Source of the DNA: Ptiloglossa arizonensis
Taxonomy: Eukaryota > Arthropoda > Insecta > Hymenoptera > Colletidae
Assembly: GCF_051014685.1 (NCBI RefSeq)
Contig: NW_027478420.1
Span: 1,550,001-1,614,000, forward strand
DNA length: 64,000 nt
Direction: 5' to 3'
Below are positions 45,301 to 59,756 of this stretch, in pieces; the first letter of the stretch is position 1, and each line of letters begins with the position of its first letter. The position numbers and the translations under genes are program-made. Under the pieces are notes generated by a model. It was not told where the DNA came from, did not search any database, and worked only from the letters and a program-made list of their open reading frames with translations.

Positions 45301-47254
45301 ACGTACAACGTATATCGTAAAACGTATAACGTGTGACGTATAGAGAATAACGTATAACGTATAACGTATAAAGAATAACGTATAACGTATAACGTATAAC
45401 GAATAACGTAAAACGTATAACGCATAGCGTATAACGTATAACGTGTAACGAAGAACGTATAACGAATAACGTATAACGTATATCGTAAAACGTAGAACGT
45501 ATAACGTATAACGTATATCGTAAAACGTATAACGTATAACGTATAACGTATAACCTATAACGTATAACGTATAACGTATAACGTATACCGTATAACGTAT
45601 AACGTATAACGTATAACGTATATCGTAAAACGTATAACGTATGACGTATAAAGAATAACGTATAACGTATAACGTATAAAGAATAACGTATAACGTATAA
45701 CGTATAACGAATAACGTAAAACGTATAACGCATAACGTATAACGTATAACGTATAACGTATAACGTATAACTTATAAAGAATAACCTATAACGTATACCG
45801 TATAACGTATAACGTATAACGTATAACGTATAACGTATAACGTATAACGTATAACGTATAACGTATAACGTATAACGTATAACGTATAACGTATAACGTA
45901 TTACGTATAACGTATAACGTATAACGTATAACGTATAACGAATAACGTATAACGTAAAACGTATAACGTGTAACGTATAACGTATAACCTATGACGTATA
46001 ACGTATAACGTATAACGTATAACGTATAACGTATAACGTATAACGTATAACGTATAACGTATAACGTATAACGTATAACGTATAACCTATAACGTATAAC
46101 GTGTAACGAAGAACGTATAACGAATAACGTAAAACGTATAACGCATAACATGTATCGTATAACGTATCACGTATAACGTATAACGTATAACGTATAACGT
46201 ATAACGTATAACGTATACCGTATAACGTATAACGTATAACGTATAACGTATAACGTATAACGTATAACGTATAACGTATAACGTATAACGTATAACGTAT
46301 AACGTATAACGTATAACGTATAACGTATAACGTATAACGTATAACGTATAACGTATAACGTATAACGTATAACGTATAACGTATAACGTATAACGTATAA
46401 CGTATAGCGTATAACGTATAACGAATAACGTAAAACGTATGACGCATTACATATTACGTATAACGTATAACGTATAACGTATAACGTATAACGTATAACG
46501 AATAACGTAAAACGTATAACGCATAACGTATAACGTCTAACGTATAACTTATAACGTATAACGTATAACGTATAACGTATAACGTATAACGTATAACGTA
46601 TAACGTATAACGTATAACGTATAACGTATACCGTATAACGTATAACGTATAACGTATAACGTATAACGTATAACGTATAATGTATAACGTATAACGTATA
46701 ACGTATAACGTATAACGTATAACGTATAACCTGTAACGTATAACGTATAACGTATAACGTATAACGTATAACGCATAACATGTAACGTATAACGTATCAC
46801 ATATAACGTATAACCTGTAACGTATAACGTATAACGTATAACGTATAACGCATAACATGTAACGTATAACGTATCACATATAACGTATAACGTATAACGT
46901 ATAACGTATAACGTATAACGTATAACGTATAACGTATAACGTATAACGTATAACGTATAACGTATAACGTATAACGTATAACGTATAACGTATAACGTAT
47001 AACGAATAACGTAAAACGTATGACGCATTACATATTGCGTATAACGTATAACGTATAACGTATAACGTATAACGTATAACCTATAACGTATAACGTATAA
47101 CGTATAACGTATAACGTATAACGTATAACGTATACCATATAACGTATAACGTATAACGTATAACGTATAACGTATAACGTATAACGTGTAACGAAGAACG
47201 TATAACGAATAACGTATAACGTATATCGTATAACGTATAACGTATAACGTATAA

Positions 47255-50200
47255 CTAATAACGTGTATGGCATAACGTATAACGTATAACGTATAACGTA
47301 TAACGTATAACGTATAACGTATAACGTATATCGTAAAACGTATAACGTATAACGTATAACGTATAACGTATAACGTATACCGTATAACGTATAACGTATA
47401 ACGTATAACGTACAACGTATATCGTAAAACGTATAACGTGTGACGTATAGAGAATAACGTATAACGTATAACGTATAAAGAATAACGTATAACGTATAAC
47501 GTATAACGAATAACGTAAAACGTATAACGCATAGCGTATAACGTATAACGTGTAACGAAGAACGTATAACGAATAACGTATAACGTATATCGTATAACGT
47601 AGAACGTATAACGTATAACGTATATCGTAAAACGTATAACGTATAACGTATAACGTATAACCTATAACGTATAACGTGTAACGTATAACGTATACCGTAT
47701 AACGTATAACGTATAACGTATAACGTATATCGTAAAACGTATAACGTATGACGTATAAAGAATAACGTATAACGTATAACGTATAAAGAATAACGTATAA
47801 CGTATAACGTATAACGAATAACGTAAAACGTATAACGCATAACGTGTAACGTATAACGTATAACGTACAACTTATAAAGAATAACCTATAACGTATACCG
47901 TATGACGTATAACGTATAACGTATAACGTATAACGTATAACGTATAACGTATAACGTATAACGTATAACCTATAACGTATAACGTATAACGTATATCGTA
48001 TAACGTAGAACGTATAACGTATAACGTATAACGTATAACGTATACCGTATATCGTATACCGTATAACGTATAACGTATAACGTATAACGTATAACGTATA
48101 ACGCATAACGAATAACGTATAACGTATAACCTATGACGTATAACGTATAACGTATAACGAATAACGTAAAACGTATAACGCATAACGTATAACGTATAAC
48201 GTGTAACGAAGAACGAATAACGAATAACGTATAACGTATATCGTATAACGTACAACGTATAACGTATAACGTCTAACGTATAACTTATAACGTATAACGT
48301 ATAACGTATAACGTATAACGTAGAACGTAGAACGTATAACGTATAACGTATATCGTAAAACGTATAACGTATAACGTATAACGTATAACGTATAACGTAT
48401 AACGTATAACCTATAACGTATAACGTATAACGTATAACGTATAACGTATAACGTATAACGTATACCGTATAACGTATAACGTATAACGTATAACGTACAA
48501 CGTATATCGTAAAACGTATAACGTGTGACGTATAGAGAATAACGTATAACGTATAACGTATAAAGAATAACGTATAACGTATAAAGAATAACGTATAACG
48601 TATAACGTATAACGAATAACGTAAAACGTATAACGCATAGCGTATAACGTATAACGTGTAACGAAGAACGTATAACGAATAACGTATAACGTATATCGTA
48701 TAACGTAGAACGTATAACGTATAACGTATATCGTAAAACGTATAACGTATAACCTATAACGTATAACGTATAACGTATAACGTATAACGTATAACGTATA
48801 ACGTATACCGTATAACGTATAACGTATAACGTATAACGTACAACGTATATCGTAAAACGTATAACGTGTGACGTATAGAGAATAACGTATAACGTATAAC
48901 GTATAACGTATAACGTATAACGTATAACGTATAACGTATAACGTATAACGTATAACGTATAACCTATAACGTATAACGTGTAACGAAGAACGTATAACGA
49001 ATAACGTAAAACGTATAACGCATAACATGTATCGTATAACGTATCACGTATAACGTATAACGTATAACGTATAACGTATAACGTATAACGTATAACGTAT
49101 AACGTATAACGTATAACGTATAACGTATAACGTATAACGTATAACGTATAACGTATAACGTATAACGTATAACGTTTAACGTACAACGTATAACGTATAA
49201 CGTATAACGTATAACGTATAACGTATAACGTATAACGTATAACGTATAACGTATAACGTATAACGAATAACGTAAAACGTATGACGCATTACATATTACG
49301 TATAACGTATAACGTATAACGTATAACGTATAACGTATAACGAATAACGTAAAACGTATAACGCATAACGTATAACGTCTAACGTATAACTTATAACGTA
49401 TAACGTATAACGTATAACGTATAACGTATAACGTATAACGTAGAACGTATAACGTATAACGTATATCGTAAATCGTATAACGTATAACGTATAACGTATA
49501 ACGTATAACGTATAACGTATAACGTATAACGTATAACGTATAAAGTATAACGTATAACGTATAACGTATAACGTATAACGTGTAACGTATAACGTATAAC
49601 GTATACCGTATAACGTATAACGTATAACGTATAACGTATAACGTATAACGTATAATGTATAACGTATAACGTATAACGTATAACGTATAACGTATAACGT
49701 ATAACCTGTAACGTATAACGTATAACGTATACCGTATAACGCATAACATGTAACGTATAACGTATCACATATAACGTATAACGTATAACGTATAACGTAT
49801 AACGTATAACGTATAACGTATAACGTATAACGTATAACGTATAACGTATAACGTATAACGTATAACGTATAACGTATAACGTATAACGTATAACGAATAA
49901 CGTAAAACGTATGACGCATTACATATTGCGTATAACGTATAACGTATAACGTATAACGTATAACGTATAACGTATAACGTATAACGTATAACGTATAACG
50001 TATAACGTATAACGTATAACGTATAACGTATAACGTATAACGTATAACCTATAACGTATAACGTATAACGTATAACGTATAACGTATAACGTATAACGTA
50101 TACCATATAACGTATAACGTATAACGTATAACGTATAACGTATAACGTATAACGTGTAACGAAGAACGTATAACGAATAACGTATAACGTATATCGTATA

Positions 50201-53200
50201 ACGTATAACGTATAACGTATAACTAATAACGTGTATGGCATAACGTATAACGTATAACGTATAACGTATAACGTATAACGTATAACGTATAACGTATATC
50301 GTAAAACGTATAACGTATAACGTATAACGTATAACGTATAACGTATACCGTATAACGTATAACGTATAACGTATAACGTACAACGTATATCGTAAAACGT
50401 ATAACGTGTGACGTATAGAGAATAACGTATAACGTATAACGTATAAAGAATAACGTATAACGTATAACGTATAACGAATAACGTAAAACGTATAACGCAT
50501 AGCGTATAACGTATAACGTGTAACGAAGAACGTATAACGAATAACGTATAACGTATATCGTATAACGTAGAACGTATAACGTATAACGTATATCGTAAAA
50601 CGTATAACGTATAACGTATAACGTATAACGTATAACGAATAACGTAAAACGTATGACGCATTACATATTGCGTATAACGTATAACGTATAACGTATAACG
50701 TATAACGTATAACGTATAACGTATAACGTATAACGTATAACGTATAAAGAATAACGTATAACGTATAACGTATAACGAATAACGTAAAACGTATAACGCA
50801 TAACGTATAACGTATAACGTATAACGTATAACGTATAACTTATAAAGAATAACCTATAACGTATACCGTATAACGTATAACGTATAACGTATAACGTATA
50901 ACGTATAACGTATAACGTATAACGCATAACGTATAACGTATAACGTATAACGTATAACGTATTACGTATAACGTATAACGTATAACGTATAACGTATAAC
51001 GAATAACGTATAACGTAAAACGTATAACGTGTAACGTATAACGTATAACCTATGACGTATAACGTATAACGTATAACGTATAACGTATAACGTATAACGT
51101 ATAACGTATAACGTATAACGTATAACGTATAACGTATAACCTATAACGTATAACGTGTAACGAAGAACGTATAACGAATAACGTAAAACGTATAACGCAT
51201 AACATGTATCGTATAACGTATCACGTATAACGTATAACGTATAACGTATAACGTATAACGTATAACGTATAACGTATAACGTATAACGTATAACGTATAA
51301 CGTATAACGTATAACGTATAACGTATAACGTATAACGTATAACGTATAACGTATAACGTATAACGTATAACGTATAACGTATAACGTATAACGTATAACG
51401 TATAACGTATAACGTATAACGTATAACGTATAACTTATAACGTATAACGTATAACGAATAACGTAAAACGTATGACGCATTACATATTACGTATAACGTA
51501 TAACGTATAACGTATAACGTATAACGTATAACGAATAACGTAAAACGTATAACGCATAACGTATAACGTCTAACGTATAACTTATAACGTATAACGTATA
51601 ACGTATAACGTATAACGTATAACGTATAACGTATAACGTATAACGTATAACGTATAACGTATACCGTATAACGTATAACGTATAACGTATAACGTATAAC
51701 GTATAACGTATAATGTATAACGTATAACGTATAACGTATAACGTATAACGTATAACGTATAAACTGTAACGTATAACGTATAACGTATAACGTATAACGC
51801 ATAACATGTAACGTATAACGTATCACATATAACGTATAACGTATAACGTATAACGTATAACGTATAACGTATAACGTATAACGTATAACGTATAACGTAT
51901 AACGTATAACGTATAACGTATAACGTATAACGTATAACGTATAACGAATAACGTAAAACGTATGACGCATTACATATTGCGTATAACGTATAACGTATAA
52001 CGTATAACGTATAACGTATAACGTATAACGTATAACGTATAACGTATAACGTATAACGTATAACGTATAACGTATAACGTATAACGTATAACGTATAACG
52101 TATAACGTATAACCTATAACGTATAACGTATAACGTATAACGTATAACGTATAACGTATAACGTATACCATATAACGTATAACGTATAACGTATAACGTA
52201 TAACGTATAACGTATAACGTGTAACGAAGAACGTATAACGAATAACGTATAACGTATATCGTATAACGTATAACGTATAACGTATAACTAATAACGTGTA
52301 TGGCATAACGTATAACGTATAACGTATAACGTATAACGTATAACGTATAACGTATATCGTAAAACGTATAACGTATAACGTATAACGTATAACGTATAAC
52401 GTATACCGTATAACGTATAACGTATAACGTATAACGTACAACGTATATCGTAAAACGTATAACGTGTGACGTATAGAGAATAACGTATAACGTATAACGT
52501 ATAAAGAATAACGTATAACGTATAACGTGTAACGAATAACGTAAAACGTATAACGCATAGCGTATAACGTATAACGTGTAACGAAGAACGTATAACGAAT
52601 AACGTATAACGTATATCGTATAACGTAGAACGTATAACGTATAACGTATATCGTAAAACGTATAACGTATAACGTATAACGTATAACCTATAACGTATAA
52701 CGTGTAACGTATAACGTATACCGTATAACGTATAACGTATAACGTATAACGTATATCGTAAAACGTATAACGTATGACGTATAAAGAATAACGTATAACG
52801 TATAACGTATAAAGAATAACGTATAACGTATAACGTATAACGAATAACGTAAAACGTATAACGCATAACGTGTAACGTATAACGTATAACGTATAACTTA
52901 TAAAGAATAACCTATAACGTATACCGTATAACGTATAACGTATAACGTATAACGTATAACGTATAACGTATAACGTATAACGTATAACGTATAACGTATA
53001 ACGTATAACGTATAACGTATAACGTATTACGTATAACGTATAACGTATAACGTATAACGTATAACGAATAACGTATAACGTAAAACGTATAACGTGTAAC
53101 GTATAACGTATAACCTATGACGTATAACGTATAACGTATAACGTATAACGTATAACGTATAACGTATAACGTATAACGTATAACGTATAACGTATAACGT

Positions 53201-55890
53201 ATAACGTATAACGTATAACCTATAACGTATAACGTGTAACGAAGAACGTATAACGAGTAACGTAAAACGTATAACGCATAACATGTATCGTATAACGTAT
53301 CACGTATAACGTATAACGTATAACGTATAACGTATAACGTATAACGTATAACGTATAACGTATAACGTATAACGTATAACGTATAACGTATAACGTATAA
53401 CGTATAACGTATAACGTATAACGTATAACGTATAACGTATAACGTATAACGTATAACGTATAACGTATAACGTATAACGTATAACGTATAACGAATAACG
53501 TAAAACGTATGACGCATTACATATTACGTATAACGTATAACGTATAACGTATAACGTATAACGTATAACGAATAACGTAAAACGTATAACGCATAACGTA
53601 TAACGTCTAACGTATAACTTATAACGTATAACGTATAACGTATAACGTATAACGTATAAAGTAGAACGTATAACGTATAACGTATATCGTAAATCGTATA
53701 ACGTATAACGTATAACGTATAACGTATAACGTATAACGTATAACGTATAACGTATAACGTATAAAGTATAACGTATAACGTATAACGTATAACGTATAAC
53801 GTATAACGTATAACGTATAACGTATAACGTATAACGTATAACGTATAACGTATAACGTATAACGTATAACGTATAAAGTATAACGTATAACGTATAACGT
53901 ATAACGTATAACGTATGACGTATAACGTATAACGTATAACGTATAACGTATAACGTATAACGTATAACGTATAACCTGTAACGTATAACGTATAACGTAT
54001 AACGTATAACGCATAACATGTAACGTATAACGTATCACGTATAACGTATAACGTATAACGTATAACGTATAACGTATAACGTATAACGTATAACGTATAA
54101 CGTATAACGTATAACGTATAACGTATAACGTATAACGTATAACGTATAACGTATAACGAATAACGTAAAACGTATGACGCATTACATATTGCGTATAACG
54201 TATAACGTATAACGTATAACGTATAACGTATAACGTATAACGTATAACGTATAACGTATAACGTATAACGTATAACGTATAACGTATAACGTATAACGTA
54301 TAACGTATACCATATAACGTATAACGTATAACGTATAACGTATAACGTATAACGTATAACGTGTAACGAAGAACGTATAACGAATAACGTATAACGTATA
54401 TCGTATAACGTATAACGTATAACGTATAACGAATAACGTAAAACGTATGACGCATTACATATTACGTATAACGTATAACGTATAACGTATAACGTATAAC
54501 GTATAACGTATAACGAATAACGTAAAACGTATAACGCATAACGTATAACGTATAACGTGTAACGAAGAACGTATAACGAATAACGTATAACGTATAACGT
54601 ATAACCTATAACGTATAACGTATAACGTATAACGCATAACGTATAACCTATAACGTATAACGTATAACGTATAACGTATAACGTATAACGTATAACGTAT
54701 AACGTATAACGTATAACGTATAACGTATAAGGTGTAACGAAGAACGTATAACGAATAACGTATAACGTATAACTTATGACGTAAAACTTATAACGTATGA
54801 CGTATATCGTATAACTTGTAACGAAAAACGTATAACGAATAACGTAAAACGTATGACGCATTACATATTACGTATAACGTATAACGTATAACGAATAACG
54901 TATAACGTATAACGAATAACGTAAAACGTATAACGCATAACGTATAACGTATAACGTGAAACGAAGAACGTATAACGAATAACGTATAACGTATATCGTG
55001 TAACGTATAACGTATAACGTATAACGTCTAACGTATAACGTATAACGTATAACGTATAACGTATAACCTATAACGTATAATGTGTAACGAAGAACGTATA
55101 ACGAATAACGTAAAACGTATAACGCATAACATGTATCGTATAACGTATAACGTATAACGTATAACGTATACCGCATAACGTATAACGTATAACGTATAAC
55201 GTATATCGTAAAACGTATAACGTATAACGTATAACGTATAACGTATAACGTATACCGTATAACGTATAACGTATAACGTATAACGTACGACGTATATCGT
55301 AAAACGTATAACGTGTGACGTATAGAGAATAACGTATAACGTATAACGTATAAAGAATAACGTATAACGTATAACCTGTAACGTATAACGTATAACGTAT
55401 AACGTATAACGCATAACATGTAACGTATAACGTATCACGTATAACGTATAACGTATAACGTATAACGTATAACGTATAACGTATAACGTATAACGTATAA
55501 CGTATAACGTATAACGTATAACGTATAACGTATAACGTATAACGTATAACGTATAACGAATAACGTAAAACGTATGACGCATTACATATTGCGTATAACG
55601 TATAACGTATAACGTATAACGTATAACGTATAACGTATAACGTATAACGTATAACGTATAACGTATAACGTATAACGTATAACGTATAACGTATAACATA
55701 TAACCTATAACGTATAACGTATAACGAATAACGTATAACGTATAACGTATAACGTATACCATATAACGTATAACGTATAACGTATAACGTATAACGTATA
55801 ACGTATAACGTGTAACGAAGAACGTATAACGAATAACGAATAACGTATATCGTATAACGTATAACGTATAACGTATAACTAATAACGTGT
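47255..55890. repeat. Four CTAATAA-CGTGTAT-GGCATAA markers
   Basis: The marker starts at 47,255, 50,223, 52,288 and 55,879. Spacings are 2,968, 2,065 and 3,591 bp, that is 424, 295 and 513 heptamers. Each is preceded by CGAAGAA, CGAATAA and CGTATAT units and, further upstream, by a CGTATAC-CATATAA pair. The different spacings mean the modules differ in internal content by whole heptamers. Confidence 0.85.
54773..54871. repeat. Dispersed block Y, second copy
   Basis: It has the same unit order as 4,436-4,534, offset 50,337 bp (7,191 heptamers), with one T to A change noticed in the second unit (CGTAAAA for CGTATAA). It is inserted in region D sequence and is followed by D-type units. Confidence 0.8.
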
Positions 55891-56263
55891 ATGGCATAAC
55901 GTATAACGTATAACGTATAACGTATAACGTATAACGTATAACGTATAACGTAGAACGTATAACGTATAACGTATAACGTATAACGTATAACGTATATCGT
56001 ATAACGTATAACGTATAACGCATAACGTATAACGTATAACGTATAACGGATAACGTATAACGTATATCGTATAACGTATAACGTATAACGTATAACGAAT
56101 AACGTAAAACGTATGACGCATTACATATTACGTGTAACGTATAACGTATAACGTATAACGTATAACGTATAACGTATAACGAATAACGTAAAACGTATAA
56201 CGCATAACGTATAACGTATAACGTGTAACGAAGAACGTATAACGAATCACGTATAACGTATAA

Positions 56264-56362
56264 CTTATGACGTATAACTTATAACGTATGACGTATATCG
56301 TATAACTTGTAACGAAAAACGTATAACGAATAACGTAAAACGTATGACGCATTACATATTAC
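56264..56362. repeat. Dispersed block Y, third copy
   Basis: It has the same unit order as 4,436-4,534, offset 51,828 bp (7,404 heptamers), and no difference was noticed. It lies 1,491 bp (213 heptamers) after the second copy, so those two probably duplicated together within region D. Confidence 0.8.
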
Positions 56363-59001
56363 GTGTAACGTATAACGTATAACGAATAACGTATAACGTA
56401 TAACGAATAACGTAAAACGTATAACGCATAACGTATAACGTATAACGTGAAACGAAGAACGTATAACGAATAACGTATAACGTATATCGTGTAACGTATA
56501 ACGTATAACGTATAACGTCTAACGTATAACGTATAACGTATAACGTATAACGAATAACCTATAACGTATAACGTGTAACGAAGAACGTATAACGAATAAC
56601 GTAAAACGTATAACGCATAACATGTATCGTATAACGTATAACGTATAACGTATAACGTATACCGTATAACGTATAACGTATAACGTATAACGTATAACGT
56701 ATATCGTAAAACGTATAACGTATAACGTATAACGTATAACGTATAACGTATACCGTATAACGTATAACGTATAACGTATAACGTACGACGTATATCGTAA
56801 AACGTATAACGTGTGACGTATAGAGAATAACGTATAACGTATAACGTATAAAGAATAACGTATAACGTATAACGTATAACGAATAACGTAAAACGTATAA
56901 CGCATAACATGTATCGTATAACGTATAACGTATAACGTATAACGTATACCGTATAACGTATAACGTATAACGTATAACGTATATCGTAAAACGTATAACG
57001 TATAACGTATAACGTATAACGTATAACGTATACCGTATAACGTATAACGTATAACGTATAACGTACGACGTATATCGTAAAACGTATAACGTATAACGTA
57101 TAACGTATAACGTATAACGTATACCGTATAACGTATAACGTATAACGTATAACGTACGACGTATATCGTAAAACGTATAACGTGTGACGTATAGAGAATA
57201 ACGTATAACGTATAACGTATAAAGAATAACGTATAACGTATAACGTATAACGAATAACGTATAACCTATAACGTATAACGTATAACGTATAACGTATACC
57301 GTATAACGTATAACGTATAACGTATAACGTATATCGTAAAACGTATAACGTATGACGTATATAGAATAACGTATAACGTATAACGTATAAAGAATAACGT
57401 ATAACGTATAACGTATAACGAATAACGTAAAACGTATAACGCATAACGTATAACGTATAACGTATAACGTATAACGTATAACGTATAAAGAATAACCTAT
57501 AACGTATACCGTATAACGTATAACGTATAACGTATAACGTATAACGTATAACGTATAACGTATAACGTATAACGTATAACGTATAACGTATAACGTATAA
57601 CGTATTACGTATAACGTATAACGTATAACGTATGACGTATAACGAATAACGTATAACGTAAAACGTATAACGTGTAACGTATAACGTATAACCTATGACG
57701 TATAACGTATAACGTATAATGTATAACGTATAATGTATAACGTATAACGTATAACGTATAACGTATAACGTATAACGTATAACGTATAACCTATAACGTA
57801 TAACGTGTAACGAAGAACGTATAACGAATAACGTAAAACGTATAACGCATAACATGTATCGTATAACGTATCACGTATAACGTATAACGTATAACGTATA
57901 ACGTATAACGTATAACGTATAACGAATAACGTATAACGTATAACGTATAACGTATAACGTATAACGTATAACGTATAACGTATAACGTACAACGTATAAT
58001 GTATAACGTATAACGTATAACGTATAACGTGTAACGTATAACGTATAACGTATAACGTATAACGTATAACCTATGACGTATAACGTATAACGTATAACGT
58101 ATAACGTATAACGTATAACGTATAACGTATAACGCATAACGAATAACGTATAATGTATATCCTATGACGTATAACGTATAACGTATAACATATAACGTAT
58201 ATCGTATAACGTATAACGTATAATGTATTACGTATAACGTATAACGTACAACGTATAACGTATAACGTATAACGTATAACGTATCACGAATAACGTAAAA
58301 CGTATAACGTATAACGTATAACGTATAACGTATAACGTATAACGTATAACGTATAACGTATAACGTATAACGTATAACGTATAACGTATAACGTATAGCG
58401 TATAACGTATAACGTATTACGTATAACGTATAACGTATAACGTAAAACGTATAACGCATAACGTATAACGTATAACGTGTAACGAAAAACGTATAACGAA
58501 TAACGTAAAACGTATGACGCATTACATATTACGTATAACGTATAACGTATATCGTAAAACGTATAACGTATGACGTATAAAGAATAACGTATAACGTATA
58601 ACGTATAAAGAATAACGTATAACGTATAACGTATAACGAATAACGTAAAACGTATAACGCATAACGTATAACGTATAGCGTGTAACGAAGAACGTATAAC
58701 GAATAACGTATAACGTATATCGTATAACTTAGAACGTATAACGTATAACGTATAACGTATAACGTATAACGTATAACGTATAACGTATAACGTATAACGT
58801 ATAACGTATAACGCATAACGTATAACGTATAACGTATAACGTATACCGTATATCGTATAACGTATAACGTATAACGGATAACGTATTACGTATAACGTAT
58901 AACGTATAACGTATAACGTATAACGTATAACGTATAAAGAATAACGTATAACGTATACCGTATAACGTATAACGTATAACGTATAACGTATAACGTATAA
59001 C

Positions 59002-59135
59002 GTATCACGAATAACGTAAAACGTATAACGCATAACGTATAACGTATAACGTGTAACGAAGAACGTATAACGAATAACGTAAAGCGTATTACGTATTACA
59101 TATTTCGTATAACGTATAACGTGTATCGTATAACT
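59002..59135. repeat. Dispersed block X, second copy
   Basis: It matches 4,304-4,437 at a constant offset of 54,698 bp. It begins with CGTATCA-CGAATAA-CGTAAAA, contains CGAAGAA, CGTAAAG and two CGTATTA units, and ends near a CTTATTA unit. It marks the approximate D/E border. Confidence 0.75.
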
Positions 59136-59756
59136 TATTACGTATAACGTATAACGTATAACGCATAACGTATAACGTATAACGTGTAACGAAGAACGTA
59201 TAACGAATAACGTATAACGTATATCGTATAACGTATAACGTATAACGTATAACCTATAACGTATAACGTATAACGTAAACCGTATAACGTATAACGTATA
59301 ACGTATAACGTATAACCTATAACGTATAACGTATAACGTAAAACGTATAACGTATAACGTATAACGTATAACGTATAACGTATAACGTATAACGTATAAC
59401 GTATAACGTATAACGTATAACGTATAACGTATAACGTATAACGTATAACGTATAAAGTATAACGTATATCGTATAACGTATAACGTATAACGTATAACGT
59501 ATAACGTATAACGTATAACGTATAACGTATAACGTATAACGTATAACGTGTAACGTATAACGTATAACGTATAACGTATAACGTATAACGTATAACGTAT
59601 AACGTATCACGTATAACGTATAACGTATAACGTATAACGTATAACGTATAACGTATAACGTATAACGTATAACGTATAACGTATAACGTATAACGTATAA
59701 CGTATAACGTATAACGTATAACGTATAACGTATAACGTATAACGTATAACGTATAA

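Larger units (their letters stand above)
42943..57187. repeat. Twelve CGTGTGA-CGTATAG-AGAATAA markers
   Basis: The three-unit marker starts at 42,943, 43,349, 43,692, 45,330, 47,437, 48,522, 48,865, 50,405, 52,463, 55,312, 56,810 and 57,181. It was not noticed elsewhere. A spacing of 343 bp (49 units) occurs twice (43,349/43,692 and 48,522/48,865). Upstream of the marker a CGTACAA unit is present in the first nine copies and CGTACGA in the last three, so the copies after 55 kb form a derived subgroup. Confidence 0.85.
42450..59000. repeat. Region D: slip-free array with private markers
   Basis: The phase checked at 42.4, 50.0 and 56.4 kb is constant, so no net slip occurs over 16.5 kb. Recurrent patterns include CGTGTGA-CGTATAG-AGAATAA, CTAATAA-CGTGTAT-GGCATAA, CGCATAG before CGTGTAA-CGAAGAA, and a CGCATTA-CATATTG pair (near 47,027, 49,916, 50,660, 51,967, 54,179 and 55,579). 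Spacings between equivalent marks range from 343 bp to 3.6 kb and are multiples of 7. The region is a mosaic of overlapping duplications without one dominant period. Confidence 0.75.
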
